The notes beneath the pieces were generated by a model. It did no database searches and was not told the origin of the DNA. It saw nothing but the letters and a program-made list of their open reading frames with translations. From Rhodobacter sp. (GTDB lineage Bacteria > Pseudomonadota > Alphaproteobacteria > Rhodobacterales > Rhodobacteraceae), in contig JAIXUH010000013.1 in the NCBI GenBank assembly GCA_027484145.1, positions 186,001-250,000 of the forward strand: DNA of 64,000 nt, read 5' to 3'. Of this stretch, positions 48,801 through 57,700 are shown piece after piece; position 1 is the stretch's first letter, and every line of letters starts with the position of its first letter. The translations under genes and the position numbers were made by a program.

Positions 48801-50423
48801 ATGGATGACGGCCAGCAGAAACCGGCGCTAATCCTGCGCGACAATGTGGTTGACCAGCCTGCAGGCCGCGCCTTGACCGCGTTCTGCTTTGGACCTGTGC
48901 AGTGTGTGGGCAACAGTTTCAACAGCGAACGCGAAGGGGCGTGGCTGAACGTTGATGCGCTGTTTGGCACGGTGCTTCTGATCAACCTGGGCGGCCTGCA
49001 CCGCATGGCCGACTTTGCCCAGTCGCAGCCCGGCAGGTTTGGCAATATCCAAGGGTCTGGCACGCAAGGCATCGACTATGCCAGTGCTGTCCGAAATGCG
49101 CGGATCGAAGCCATGTTGCCGGGGGGCGAGACACTGTTCAACGCCAACCGGGTGCGCAGCGGGCCGGACAATCTGGCATGGGTCGGCTCACTTGTTGCCA
49201 CGGCAGATGATCTGGGTTTTGACGGCAATCAGTGCACCGCCTATCGCCCTGACATGTTGTTTGCGAACCTTGTGGCGGCAGCCCATTCCCTGCGCGTGAC
49301 CGACAGCCGCTTTCGCGAGCGGGCCGAAGGGGTGGCCTATTCTGCGCTGACCATCACCGGGGGGGCCACGGCCACAGGGGGGGCGCGGTCGATGAACCAG
49401 ACCTCGCAAAATCAGGGGGATCACTGCATTGTCGGAATGAACTATGGCTCCATCCCGGTGGTCGAGCGCGACAATCAGGTGGTGTTTGATTCCATTTGCC
49501 CGATGAACCGGGATGGCGATGCTTCCGAGGAAAAACGAGACTATCTGCAGGCGGCGATCGGCTTTGTGATTGCCAACGTGTTGGCGCCGGGGGCGGGTTT
49601 CGGCAAAGTTGCGGTGGGAACAGCCATCGACAGCGCCTATGCCAAAGTGGGCGGCCTGCAGGCCGAACGCATGGTGGCCGAAAGCCGCGTCATGGCGGCA
49701 ACCACGGGCCCGGCCCAAAGCCCGAATTCGCCGGAGGTTATGGAGGCACGGCAAAAGCTTGACCTGCGTCAGCAGCAACTGGCAGTGATGACGGGACAAC
49801 GCGAGGTTCTGGCGGTCAAAGAGGAACCCTTGGGCAGCAGTGGCCTGATCCTTGACGGCAGGGTCGTGGATGCAAAGGGGCAAGGGATTGCAGGGCAAAA
49901 GGTTGAATTGCTGGATGCCCGGCGCAGGCCGCTTGGCCTGACGGCTGAAACGGACCCGTCAGGGTATTACGCCCTTTTGCTGAACGAGGATGAGCGTCGC
50001 AAGCTGCAGGAAATGAAGGGGATTTCCCTTTCTGTCGCCAGTGAAAAGGCGCCGGCCGTCCTGTTGACCATCACCGAAGGGGCAGGTCGGCTGCGCAATG
50101 ACATCGTGACGGATCAGGGCATCATCCTTGGGAAAGACACGTTTGGCAGCGCAAACGTCCAACCCGCAACGCCCGACGATCCTGACAAGCCTATCGCGCC
50201 GGATGCGCCTGTCGGCAGCGCAGACCCCATCCCGCTGGCGGCGTTCGAAGGTCTAACGGATGAAGAACGCAGGGCTTTTCTCCAGATGGGTATCACCACG
50301 GTGATCGAACTTGCCGCGCTGAATGAGGTGCAGTTGGCCCAGATCATCCGCAGCAGGCCCCGCATCCAACGACTGCGCGCCTTGCTGCGGTCCATCATCG
50401 CCACGGGCAAAAAGGACAGCTGA
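45858..50423 (+). CDS. Giant beta-helix eCIS protein (DUF6519-like N-terminus), possible fibre or receptor-contact protein
   Basis: 1521 residues. It begins MKGDFSAWRLDPRDDHQGVLYQQGRLISDTDLTEGE, the pattern of DUF6519 proteins found beside eCIS baseplate genes. Two right-handed beta-helix stretches (about 440-710 and 795-1150, e.g. GLRLSDMDLIAPFGIAVEVEDMTDVSVTGCRILG) are interrupted at about 715-775 by a carboxypeptidase-regulatory-like beta sandwich. A second such module lies at about 1328-1376 (DGRVVDAKGQGIAGQKVELLDA). A helical segment (about 1465-1515, LTDEERRAFLQMGITTVIELAALNEVQLAQII) resembles a helix-hairpin-helix. Beta-helices with inserted sandwich modules suit a surface-binding role in place of the missing tail fibre; this is inference. 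Confidence 0.72.
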   Translation: MKGDFSAWRLDPRDDHQGVLYQQGRLISDTDLTEGEMIALSWRIGAARDIIGAHIAAVPADDPDGFQVTRAHVQGNAVHLTLNPGRIWADGVHLTLPPLIAALPRTAAYLPPPANPVGTAVGSIGAGIRDAVVLEVELQERSAFQTPDRLLEPALGGPDTAARIVPRLSFGLVRLAAEETCHSIGARLRDDLAGQGRLSVTLAPPVIIPGDCPVFEGGGYSGFEHNLYRVEIAETDAGPVRFKWSQFNGGLVGRGTFHGGAQPHVVVTANRAAILHAGLGSFYLEALMPDPAGQWRVVYGTVATLSADGNLALTAPATFGVMPGAGVSVFFRLWNGLRPITDFANAANPVELRDGIRLLFAPAATYRPGQWWSFEVRAGEVANPQTLVDNRLPEGPMVRRVPLAEIEWTVAGDTAQGGMIEDCRRRFRPLTNQKLCCTYVIGNGTTTFGDFNSLEAAAAHLPPEGGKLCLLPGLHFANLVLEGREGIEITGCRRRTVVMPRQATPDRPMIAARGGRGLRLSDMDLIAPFGIAVEVEDMTDVSVTGCRILGRTHAVRADGLRGLVVRDCDLWVIDHSRALTALNLRAEGALIEANRFGVWPHELLPEHEDDPADGADEPGNPADPCFEPGDAYGNLGVLITIIVGIWQGTVAIAPTQPYRALGGIHLRGGSSRVDIRRNRIDGGLGHGIAFGGRAPGEPAPAQDPETAEVLRIISLRDLVLAQLVDTDGKPLPQTELTLRTAGGQVFGTYLSDARGRIEEKVATGSYALDTSPGLRIMAVAEQDFDGRTVHIITIGAGRVRVDPDRAVLRHLLIQDNDIRGMGLSGIGFWALGATPEPLSPAASFDVDDLLDVMSSLLAPREIVAWTNIIRDLTIRQNRIEGNLRAAFTDFLRGVSQVVALGGITVAQAEGLLIEDNRVTGNAPTADVPVAGIFVGYGEEVILDGNHIAANGPVGPAYTRQRLEGLRGGIFIRMAAASMSGGMDDGQQKPALILRDNVVDQPAGRALTAFCFGPVQCVGNSFNSEREGAWLNVDALFGTVLLINLGGLHRMADFAQSQPGRFGNIQGSGTQGIDYASAVRNARIEAMLPGGETLFNANRVRSGPDNLAWVGSLVATADDLGFDGNQCTAYRPDMLFANLVAAAHSLRVTDSRFRERAEGVAYSALTITGGATATGGARSMNQTSQNQGDHCIVGMNYGSIPVVERDNQVVFDSICPMNRDGDASEEKRDYLQAAIGFVIANVLAPGAGFGKVAVGTAIDSAYAKVGGLQAERMVAESRVMAATTGPAQSPNSPEVMEARQKLDLRQQQLAVMTGQREVLAVKEEPLGSSGLILDGRVVDAKGQGIAGQKVELLDARRRPLGLTAETDPSGYYALLLNEDERRKLQEMKGISLSVASEKAPAVLLTITEGAGRLRNDIVTDQGIILGKDTFGSANVQPATPDDPDKPIAPDAPVGSADPIPLAAFEGLTDEERRAFLQMGITTVIELAALNEVQLAQIIRSRPRIQRLRALLRSIIATGKKDS

Positions 50424-50457
50424 AAATGCCGCGGGCACGGATCAGCGGGGGCAAAGG

Positions 50458-53400
50458 ATGAAGGGCCGCGCGGCACCCGCCGTTGCCGGGCCGAAATCTG
50501 CCCGCGCCAAACCCGCCGCCCGCCCGGCAGCGAAGGCAAAGCCCGCACCCGCACGCGCCGAGGCTGCATTGCCCGAGCGCCCGCATGCCACCTGTGCCTG
50601 TGGTGGCTTTTGCCCAAGGTGCAGCAGCGGCCCCGCTGCCCCGCGCGCGCCCATACGCAAGCCGCCGCCACGCCGCGCCCCCGATCTGGCCGAGGCCGAG
50701 GCGGCGCGTCTTGCGCCGCGCGTTCTGCGGGCGGCGGCGCGGCCTGCCCCGCGCCCCGCGCCGTCAGGACGGCCTGCCGTGGCCCCGCAGGGCGACCAGC
50801 GCAACGCAACATTTGGCAGTCCGCGACACAGTCTTGCGCGCGGTCCCCCGGTCGCGGCCCCGGACACGCCATCGCCTTTGCGGCCAACCGCACGCCCTGA
50901 CACCCGTCTGGGGAACGGTAGGCCCCTGCCCGAAGCGCAGCGTCGCGGCTTTGAAGCCGCGCTTGGCCACGATCTTTCCGCTGTCCGCCTGCACAAGGGG
51001 GGCGCAGCAGATGCTTCGGCCATGGGGCGCGGTGCCTATGCCTATGCTTATGGGTCGCACATCGTTTTGTCTGACCATGCCGCGCGGGCCGGGCCTGCGG
51101 GGCTGAAGCCCGTATTGGCGCATGAACTGGTGCATGTGGTCCAGCAGACCGGTGGCATGGCAGGCCATGCGCAGGTGCGCCCGCAGCAGCGCACCAACCT
51201 GTCGCCCCGCCACATCGATTTTCCCTTTACACTGGACGACGCCGAATCCGCCGCCCGCAACCTTGGCAGCGCCGCCGTGGATGGCCTGACCTCGGCGGGC
51301 GAGACCATTGCCGATACGGCGGGCGAGGTTGGCGACTTTGTCGCCGCCGAGGCCGAGGAGATGCTGGAGGCCCACGCGCCGGGCCTTTTGGCCTTTTTGC
51401 GCGGCGGGGTGCTGACCAGTCTGGCCGAGTTGTTCTGCGGCGGTCTGAACTCGATCGTCGGCAAGGTGCTGGACCCGCTGGCCGAGGTTGACCTTGTCTC
51501 GGGCATCGAAACCACGTTCAGCGATCTTGCCGCTTCGGTCAATAGGGCGATGTCCGGTCTGGGCACACAGGCGAGTGAGTCGCTTGGCGCCTTGCTGGAA
51601 CCCGTCATCGGGGTGATCACCAGCTTTGGCCCCGACATTATTGCCTTTGTGCAGACCATGTCGAACACCGTGAACGGCGGGCTGAATAGCCTGTGGGCCA
51701 ATGTCGGTGCCCCGGTCTTGCAGTTCCTTGAGGCGGCGGGTGGCAAGGCGTGGGACGCCTTCAACGGGATGGTAACTTCGGTCTGGGATCTGATCGAGCC
51801 CTTGCGCCGCACGGCGGGCCGCCTGTGGGACTGGGTTTCGAAGGAGTTCGGGCTGGCATGGGACAGCACCTCCTCGGTCCGTCTGTGGCTGGAGAAACAG
51901 GCCAAGGGCGCTTGGGACGCGGCGCAAGCTTTGATCGCGCCGATCAAGAGGCCGCTGATGGTGGTGGGGGCGATCCTGCTGTTGCTGTCACCTGCAGGCC
52001 CGGTGCTGGTGATGACACAAGTTCTGCCCCCGATCTGGGCCAAGTTGCAGTGGCTTTACGCCAATTGGCGCGATCTGGATGTAGTGGTCAGGGCGCGAGA
52101 GTTTTTGGCCACAGACATCCTTCCCTTCCTTATCGGGGCGGCGCAGCAGATCAGGGCCGTGGTGACGATGGCGGCAGGCTGGATTGCCGGGTTGGTCGGG
52201 CAACTGGTGGCCGGGGTACAGGCGGTGCTGGGGGCCATCGGCCCGTCAGATTGCGTGGCCGCGCTGAACCGTGTCATCGCGCATCTGAGTGATCAGTTCA
52301 CCCGCCTTCAAGCCTGGGCCGACAGCGGCTTTGCCGGGCTGCAACCCGCGCTTGAGGGCTTGTTTACCGCGCTTGGCAACCTGTTGCGCCCCATCCTCGA
52401 TTTTCTGGTGCGCCTGATCTTGGTCGCCGCGAACCCCGGCATGCTGCCCATCGCCATCGGGGCGGCCATCTGGCTACTGCTGCCGGAGCGGTTCAAGCCG
52501 ACCGTGATCAATTTTGTGCTGGACCTGATGATTGCCTTCATCTCGGGTCTGCCGGGGCTGTTCCTTGTGCTTGGCCCCATGGGGCCCCTTGTGGTGGCGG
52601 GGGTCTTGGGCTTTCTGCGGCATCTGCGCGGCGGCGAAGGGGTCAGCGACCAGACGCGCATTGATGCGGCGAACAAATGCGCGGGTATCGCGGCGGGTGG
52701 CGGGCTGATGTTCGTGTCCGGCTTTGCCGTGGGGCTGCTGGAAGGGTTGATCGACGGAATTCTGGACCCGATCAAGCTGCTGATCATGCTGGTGCAACTG
52801 GTGATCGCGGGGCTGCGTGTTGCGTGGCGGGCACTTGGCCAGCTTGCGCCGCATGTGCTGCCATCGGCGATGCTGATGCCGCAGCACCCGCTTGAACCTC
52901 CTTCTCCGCAGGCAAGTGCCGCCACGGCCGGGCCGACTGTGGCGAGCATCAGCGCCCCGCGCGCACAAGGCCCCCCGTTGGCGGGCATAACCAGCGGTGC
53001 GCAGCCTGCTGCGGCCATGGCGTCAGATGCCGATATTCTGGCCGCCCTGTCGCCCGACACGATTTCTGCGGTGCAGGGTGCGGAACTGCCCGAAAGCACC
53101 GATGCGATGGAGGCCGAGGCCACGCAACAGGTGCAGGCCGAAGGGGCAAGTGTGTCGGGTCTGGCGGCCATGCTGGGTGGCGCGTGGGACTGGATGATTG
53201 CGGGGGCGGCCAACCTTGGCGGCATGCTGGCGGGTGCCCTGCTGGGTCTGCTGGCGCTGCCCGACTACGACATTGGCAACAAACTGGGCTATGTCGCCGG
53301 GATGATTCTGCTGGAACTGCTGATCGCCTATTTTACGGCGGGCGGCTACACGGTGGTCAAGCAAGGTGCCTCGTTGGGGCGGCAGGCGCTTGCCATGTTC

Positions 53401-54621
53401 TTGCGCTTTCTGGATTTTGGCGGCGAAATCCTTGGCCTGCTGGGCAGGGTGCTGGCACCGCTGAAGGCGCCGATCAGGGCCGCGATCAGCTCGGCCAAAG
53501 GGGCGCTCAGCCACTTCGGCTTTCTGCGCAGCATCATGTCAAAGCTGGATGATCTGGCCACCCGGCTGTTCAGGCTTGGCGATGATGCGGCGAGTGCTGC
53601 AAGCCACGGGCCGCGCGGACCTCACCTGCCGGATGCGCCAAGGCCCCATGCCCCGGCGGCATCGCCCCCACACGGGCCTGCGCCAGATGGCCTGCCCGGC
53701 GGTCGGGCGGCGGGCGAGTCGACGGACGCCGCCGCTGACCGCGCGGCGCGTGAGGCTGCGAATGCGCCCCCCGCCCGCAATCTGGATGAGGCGACCGAGG
53801 AACTGGCCGACGGCACCCGGCGCGCGGTGGATGAACCCGGCGTGCCACAGATCAGGGACGACGTCGCCAAGGCTGCACAATTCGCCGAAGCCCGTCTCGC
53901 CGCATCGCAGATCGCCGCGGCAAATGATGCGGTCAACACGCCCATTCCGCTGCTTCTGGCGCAACTGATGGCCCTGAAACGCCGCTATCGCTGGATTGAC
54001 ACTTTCGAGGCTGCCCCGCTTGGACCTGGCAGATTCCGGATCGACATGATCGCGAGCGTAACCACGGTCGATCCAACATATGACATCAACGCCAGTACCA
54101 CGCCTGACCCAGATCCCGTTCCCGAACCGACCAGCATCCCAAAAGGTACAACGCCCAATCCACTGGCCCGGGGCAAGAATACTGCACGTTGGGAAGTCGC
54201 CGACAATGTTCGTCCGACATCGGTCGAGGCGACGTTGAAAGAAGATTTCGGCGGCGGTACCCGAGGCGATGCGGCCACTGAAGTTGGCCACCACGGTGAC
54301 CCGAACGACCATGGCGGACACCTGATCGGGCACCGTTTCATGGGCGACACGCCGAATGTTGGCATCGTGCCACAGGCCGGCAACCTGAACACCGGCGCAT
54401 GGAAAAGGATGGAGAACGAATGGGCCGACTGGATAGGATCAGGCAGAGAGGTCCACGTTAAGATCAGCATCCGCCCACCGGGGTCAAATCGCCCGAGTTC
54501 TTTCCGTGTGCGCTATCAGGTCAAAGACCCCGTGACTGGCAAAGTGCTGCATGGCCGCACAGCAACGTTCGACAACACGACCGGTCAGTCTTTTGACCGC
54601 ATTTACAGAGATCAGATGTAG
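50458..54621 (+). CDS. eCIS DUF4157 effector with C-terminal DNA/RNA non-specific endonuclease domain
   Basis: 1387 residues. Order: basic Pro/Ala linker; CxCxxxCxxC knuckle (Cys46, 48, 52, 55); DUF4157 (eCIS core) domain at about 157-232 with HExxH (His222, Glu223, His226); a long helical and hydrophobic middle (about 310-1040) with membrane-like segments near 500-523, 665-720, 751-790 and 920-965; a Pro/Ala/Asp linker (about 1045-1110); and a C-terminal nuclease at about 1270-1387. The nuclease has DHGGHLIGH (Asp1284, His1288, His1292) and NLNTGAWKRMENEW (1309-1322), the pattern of the DNA/RNA non-specific endonuclease (Endonuclease_NS_2-type) toxin domain. DUF4157 is an established marker of eCIS cargo. 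The middle may insert in a membrane or act as tape measure. GGGGG precedes 50458. Confidence 0.85.
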   Translation: MKGRAAPAVAGPKSARAKPAARPAAKAKPAPARAEAALPERPHATCACGGFCPRCSSGPAAPRAPIRKPPPRRAPDLAEAEAARLAPRVLRAAARPAPRPAPSGRPAVAPQGDQRNATFGSPRHSLARGPPVAAPDTPSPLRPTARPDTRLGNGRPLPEAQRRGFEAALGHDLSAVRLHKGGAADASAMGRGAYAYAYGSHIVLSDHAARAGPAGLKPVLAHELVHVVQQTGGMAGHAQVRPQQRTNLSPRHIDFPFTLDDAESAARNLGSAAVDGLTSAGETIADTAGEVGDFVAAEAEEMLEAHAPGLLAFLRGGVLTSLAELFCGGLNSIVGKVLDPLAEVDLVSGIETTFSDLAASVNRAMSGLGTQASESLGALLEPVIGVITSFGPDIIAFVQTMSNTVNGGLNSLWANVGAPVLQFLEAAGGKAWDAFNGMVTSVWDLIEPLRRTAGRLWDWVSKEFGLAWDSTSSVRLWLEKQAKGAWDAAQALIAPIKRPLMVVGAILLLLSPAGPVLVMTQVLPPIWAKLQWLYANWRDLDVVVRAREFLATDILPFLIGAAQQIRAVVTMAAGWIAGLVGQLVAGVQAVLGAIGPSDCVAALNRVIAHLSDQFTRLQAWADSGFAGLQPALEGLFTALGNLLRPILDFLVRLILVAANPGMLPIAIGAAIWLLLPERFKPTVINFVLDLMIAFISGLPGLFLVLGPMGPLVVAGVLGFLRHLRGGEGVSDQTRIDAANKCAGIAAGGGLMFVSGFAVGLLEGLIDGILDPIKLLIMLVQLVIAGLRVAWRALGQLAPHVLPSAMLMPQHPLEPPSPQASAATAGPTVASISAPRAQGPPLAGITSGAQPAAAMASDADILAALSPDTISAVQGAELPESTDAMEAEATQQVQAEGASVSGLAAMLGGAWDWMIAGAANLGGMLAGALLGLLALPDYDIGNKLGYVAGMILLELLIAYFTAGGYTVVKQGASLGRQALAMFLRFLDFGGEILGLLGRVLAPLKAPIRAAISSAKGALSHFGFLRSIMSKLDDLATRLFRLGDDAASAASHGPRGPHLPDAPRPHAPAASPPHGPAPDGLPGGRAAGESTDAAADRAAREAANAPPARNLDEATEELADGTRRAVDEPGVPQIRDDVAKAAQFAEARLAASQIAAANDAVNTPIPLLLAQLMALKRRYRWIDTFEAAPLGPGRFRIDMIASVTTVDPTYDINASTTPDPDPVPEPTSIPKGTTPNPLARGKNTARWEVADNVRPTSVEATLKEDFGGGTRGDAATEVGHHGDPNDHGGHLIGHRFMGDTPNVGIVPQAGNLNTGAWKRMENEWADWIGSGREVHVKISIRPPGSNRPSSFRVRYQVKDPVTGKVLHGRTATFDNTTGQSFDRIYRDQM

Positions 54622-54629
54622 GAGATGGA

Positions 54630-55022
54630 ATGATGGCCGATACCAAAGATGATCTTGTGCACAAAGCGGGCGCGCTACTCTTGCAGGACCCGGAAATCAA
54701 GGGAAGCGACTGGACCGGCATTGCTGTGGTTTTTGAAACCGCCGATGGGCGCAATTATTCGGTTGGTGGATATATCTACACAGCCGATGACTGGAATGGG
54801 TTCAATCCAGAAGAAGATGAAGCGCTATCAGAACTCTTGTTCACATTGCGGGAACACACCGCCACCAATGGGCAACCGCCCTTTGTCGCCTGTCTTTTGC
54901 AGATCAGCCGGGCTGACATGAAGATCAAGATTGATTTCGAATATGAAGACCCGGCCCGCTGGAAAGTGACGCCGCGCAATCTCGATCAGATGGTTGCTGA
55001 GATGCGGCCCGCAGGTTCTTAA
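54630..55022 (+). CDS. Putative immunity protein for the nuclease effector
   Basis: 130 residues, acidic, no signal peptide or membrane segment, so cytoplasmic. It lies eight bases after the effector stop with GGAGATGGA before the ATG. GSDWTGIAVVFETADGRNYSVGGYIYTADDWNGFNPEEDEA and MKIKIDFEYEDPARWKVTPRNLDQMVAEMRP resemble the immunity proteins that accompany polymorphic nuclease toxins (YezG-like ending of the DFEYxDPxRWxVTPxN type). My hand count of rows 54661-54960 gives 157 G+C in 300 (52%), against 76 in 120 (63%) for baseplate rows 42001-42120, so it looks acquired together with the toxin tip. A second ATG at 54633 is an alternative start. Confidence 0.75.
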   Translation: MMADTKDDLVHKAGALLLQDPEIKGSDWTGIAVVFETADGRNYSVGGYIYTADDWNGFNPEEDEALSELLFTLREHTATNGQPPFVACLLQISRADMKIKIDFEYEDPARWKVTPRNLDQMVAEMRPAGS

Positions 55023-55029
55023 GCCGACC

Positions 55030-56406
55030 TTATCCCGAGGTGTGCTTGCGCCAGAGCGCAGCATAGGCTGCAAGGGCGGGGTCAAGGGTGGGCGGGTTTT
55101 GTGATGAGACGCCGGCAGGTCTTTTGCCGCCAAACAGCAACGCCGCCCCGATCGCCGTGCCGGTGCGTGAGGCTGAGGGTGTTGCGGCGCGGCCCGTGGC
55201 AACAGCCAGCATCGCCATGAACACGGCGTTGCGGGCAAAGGGGCCTTCTACCAGCGTCGGCCCCGCAGCACCGGTGATGGTCAGGCACTCGGCGGTCATG
55301 AGGGCAAGGTACAGGCTGGTTGCTGCCGCCTTTTGCGCAGGTGGCAGCGTCGACGGGTCCGTCGGGCCATCGGTCCCCATCCAGCGCGCCTGCGCATCCG
55401 GGAACGGCCCCGTGCCCGGCACAACGGCGGGCAACAGCATCACGCCCCGGTCCAGCACGGCGGCAAGGTCGTCGGCGGTTGGCGTCGCGGCATCCGCGCC
55501 AAGAGTCAGGTCAAATTCTCGCCCGCCCATGAAGCGCGCCGATGGCACCGGCTGGCCAAGGGCGTTGACGTTGATCAACCCGTCGCGCGCCGGGTCCAGC
55601 GTAACTGCTGCCCCGCCAATGGCCATGACGATCACCCATGTTCCGGTCGATACAACCGAAAAGGGTGGCTGGGTGGCGTGAAGATGCGGCAGGAGCGAGG
55701 CGTTGCTGTCATGAATCCCCACGCTGACGGGCGTGCCGGGGCGCAAGCCGGTCCGTGCGGCAACGCCGTCTGTCACACTTCCCAGCACCTCATCCGGGCG
55801 GCGGGCGGGAGCGAACCGCCCCGACAGACCCAGCCGATCCACAAGGCCGGAAAAGGCCCCCAGATGCGGGTTCCACAGATCAGTGTGGCATCCAAGCGAG
55901 CAAACATCGCAGGCCAGTTGCCCCGTCAGCCGGAACCCCCAGTATTGCGGCCATGTCACCACATGCGCCACGCGGTCCAACAGGCCGGGGTCGGTGGCCA
56001 GCATCCAGTGCAGTTGCGCACCAATGTTCAGCCCCATCGGCAGGCGGGGTGAACCTGTTTCGGCAAAGGGCGGGCGAATGGCATCATAGGCGGCGGCCAT
56101 GGCGTCCGGGCCATCATGCTCATAATCCAGCACGGGCGCGGCCAGTGAACCATCCGCCGCCAGCAGCGCCGCGCAGGCCCCGTGGGTGGTGATGGACACG
56201 GCATCAACCCCGTGACTGGCCTGAAACGTTGCAAGAGCGTCAACCACAAAGGCCCAGATCCCGTCCGTATCAAAATGCGGCCAGGGCGGGCCGGGGTGCA
56301 CAAGGTTGGGCCGGGTAAGCACCGCAACCTCGGCCCCCTGATCCGGATCGACCAGCGCCAGCTTGGCATTGGTCTTGCCGATATCAATCACCGCCACATG
56401 GGTCAT
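55030..56406 (-). CDS. rhaK: L-rhamnulose kinase (FGGY family), RhaK-type
   Basis: 458 residues, FGGY kinase: [17 protein letters not shown] at the N-terminus (phosphate loop), [13 protein letters not shown] and the ATP-binding [11 protein letters not shown] region, and [24 protein letters not shown] towards the end. It phosphorylates L-rhamnulose at O1 in the cytoplasm. In Rhizobium the last gene of rhaRSTPQUK is this type of kinase, and the order here is the same. Its ATG overlaps the mutarotase stop (ATGA at 56403-56406). It converges on the immunity gene with seven bases between stops and no terminator seen. Confidence 0.9.
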   Translation of the reverse strand: MTHVAVIDIGKTNAKLALVDPDQGAEVAVLTRPNLVHPGPPWPHFDTDGIWAFVVDALATFQASHGVDAVSITTHGACAALLAADGSLAAPVLDYEHDGPDAMAAAYDAIRPPFAETGSPRLPMGLNIGAQLHWMLATDPGLLDRVAHVVTWPQYWGFRLTGQLACDVCSLGCHTDLWNPHLGAFSGLVDRLGLSGRFAPARRPDEVLGSVTDGVAARTGLRPGTPVSVGIHDSNASLLPHLHATQPPFSVVSTGTWVIVMAIGGAAVTLDPARDGLINVNALGQPVPSARFMGGREFDLTLGADAATPTADDLAAVLDRGVMLLPAVVPGTGPFPDAQARWMGTDGPTDPSTLPPAQKAAATSLYLALMTAECLTITGAAGPTLVEGPFARNAVFMAMLAVATGRAATPSASRTGTAIGAALLFGGKRPAGVSSQNPPTLDPALAAYAALWRKHTSG

Positions 56407-56720
56407 GGCATGTGGAACACAGGTACCAGCGGCACGGCCACAGGTTCGTTGCGGTCATTGGTTCGCATGATATCGGCCATATGCGCCCACCAGCGCTGCA
56501 TCACCGGATGCAGGGGCAGATCATCCATGCTGTGATCATCCCGGCGCCACAAGACGCCGAACAGAATGTTCGTCTCACGGTCCAGATGGATGGAGTAATC
56601 CGACACGCCCGCATCGCGCAGCAGCGCCACTAGCTCGGGCCAGATTTCATCATGGCGGCGTTTATACTCCGCCTCCATCCCCGGATTGAGGTGCATTTTG
56701 AACGCGTGCTTTTGCATCAT
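56403..56720 (-). CDS. rhaM: L-rhamnose mutarotase
   Basis: 105 residues, the full size of RhaM/Rha[56 protein letters not shown], then [15 protein letters not shown], covers the catalytic His and Tyr positions and the conserved WW pair. It interconverts the alpha and beta anomers of L-rhamnose. The ATG at 56720 overlaps the permease stop as ATGA; the next codon is also ATG. It is called rhaU in Rhizobium leguminosarum. Confidence 0.94.
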   Translation of the reverse strand: MMQKHAFKMHLNPGMEAEYKRRHDEIWPELVALLRDAGVSDYSIHLDRETNILFGVLWRRDDHSMDDLPLHPVMQRWWAHMADIMRTNDRNEPVAVPLVPVFHMP

Positions 56721-57700
56721 TTCCCCCGGAACAGGCGCGGAACCGCGATGACCCCGATCAGCAGCAGACCGATGAAGATCGACATCACGATGCCGGGCAC
56801 GTTCAGCAGCCCAAAGCCAAAGGTCACCAGCCCCATGATAAAGGCGGCCAGCACCACACCGGGTATCGTGCCTGACCCGCCAAGGATGTTGACGCCCCCC
56901 AGGACGACCATCGTCACCACCTCCAACTCCATCCCCGTGGCGATGGAGGGACGGGTCGAGCCAAGGCGCGAGGTCAGGCAGACGGCGGCAATACCGCTCA
57001 TCAACCCCGTCAGCAGGAACAGGATGAACCGCACCCGTTGCACCCGGATGCCCGAAAACAGCGCCGCCGTGGGGTTGTTGCCGATGGCATAAACAGTGCG
57101 GCCAAAGCTGGTGCGGTGCAACAGCAGCCAAAAGGCCACCGCGCAGACCGCAAAAAGCACCAGTTCAAAGCTGAACACCCACCAGACATAGCCCTGCCCG
57201 AAATAGGCGAAATCCTTGGGGTATGAGGTAAAGGCCTGATCACCCAGCACGATATAGCTGATGCCTCGAAACAGGCTCATGGTGCCGATGGTGACAACGA
57301 TGGAGGGAAGGCCCATCCCCGCGACCAAGGCGCCATTGACCACCCCACAAGCGACACCCACGGCGATACCTGTCAGCACGATCACCGGCGTATCGGCCCC
57401 GGCTGCCATGACAAGCCCCATGGCGGTTGACGCAAGGGCGATGATCGAGGCCACCGACAGGTCAATATCGCCCGCGATGATCAGCATGGCCATGGCAAAG
57501 GCAATCATCGCCTTTTCGGTAAAGTTGAAGGTGGCGTCCGACAAGTTCCACGCGTTCAGAAAATAGGGCGACGCAAAGGAGTTGATCACGAACACCAGCA
57601 CAAAGACCACCAAGAGCAGCGCCTCCCACGACCGCAGGGCGCGGGTCAGCGGCGATTGCAGGCGGTCGGGGATGACCCGCATGGTTGATGGGGCTGTCAT
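56717..57700 (-). CDS. rhaQ: L-rhamnose ABC transporter permease RhaQ
   Basis: 327 residues, CUT2-type permease: [57 protein letters not shown], and [39 protein letters not shown]. Eight or more membrane segments begin near residue 27. It pairs with RhaP as a heterodimeric channel. Overlaps at both ends are ATGA. The order of the two permease genes follows the Rhizobium rha operon, which decides the P/Q names. Confidence 0.9.
   Translation of the reverse strand: MTAPSTMRVIPDRLQSPLTRALRSWEALLLVVFVLVFVINSFASPYFLNAWNLSDATFNFTEKAMIAFAMAMLIIAGDIDLSVASIIALASTAMGLVMAAGADTPVIVLTGIAVGVACGVVNGALVAGMGLPSIVVTIGTMSLFRGISYIVLGDQAFTSYPKDFAYFGQGYVWWVFSFELVLFAVCAVAFWLLLHRTSFGRTVYAIGNNPTAALFSGIRVQRVRFILFLLTGLMSGIAAVCLTSRLGSTRPSIATGMELEVVTMVVLGGVNILGGSGTIPGVVLAAFIMGLVTFGFGLLNVPGIVMSIFIGLLLIGVIAVPRLFRGK

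Noticed and set aside
26896-54621. Interpretation as a prophage
   Set aside because: No terminase, portal, capsid, integrase or lysis genes; the ATPase, DUF4255 cap and DUF4157 cargo are eCIS genes.
26896-54621. Interpretation as a type VI secretion system
   Set aside because: No TssJ/L/M membrane complex, no TssB/TssC pair and no double-AAA ClpV; the sheath is a single gp18-like protein and the ATPase is Pvc15-like.
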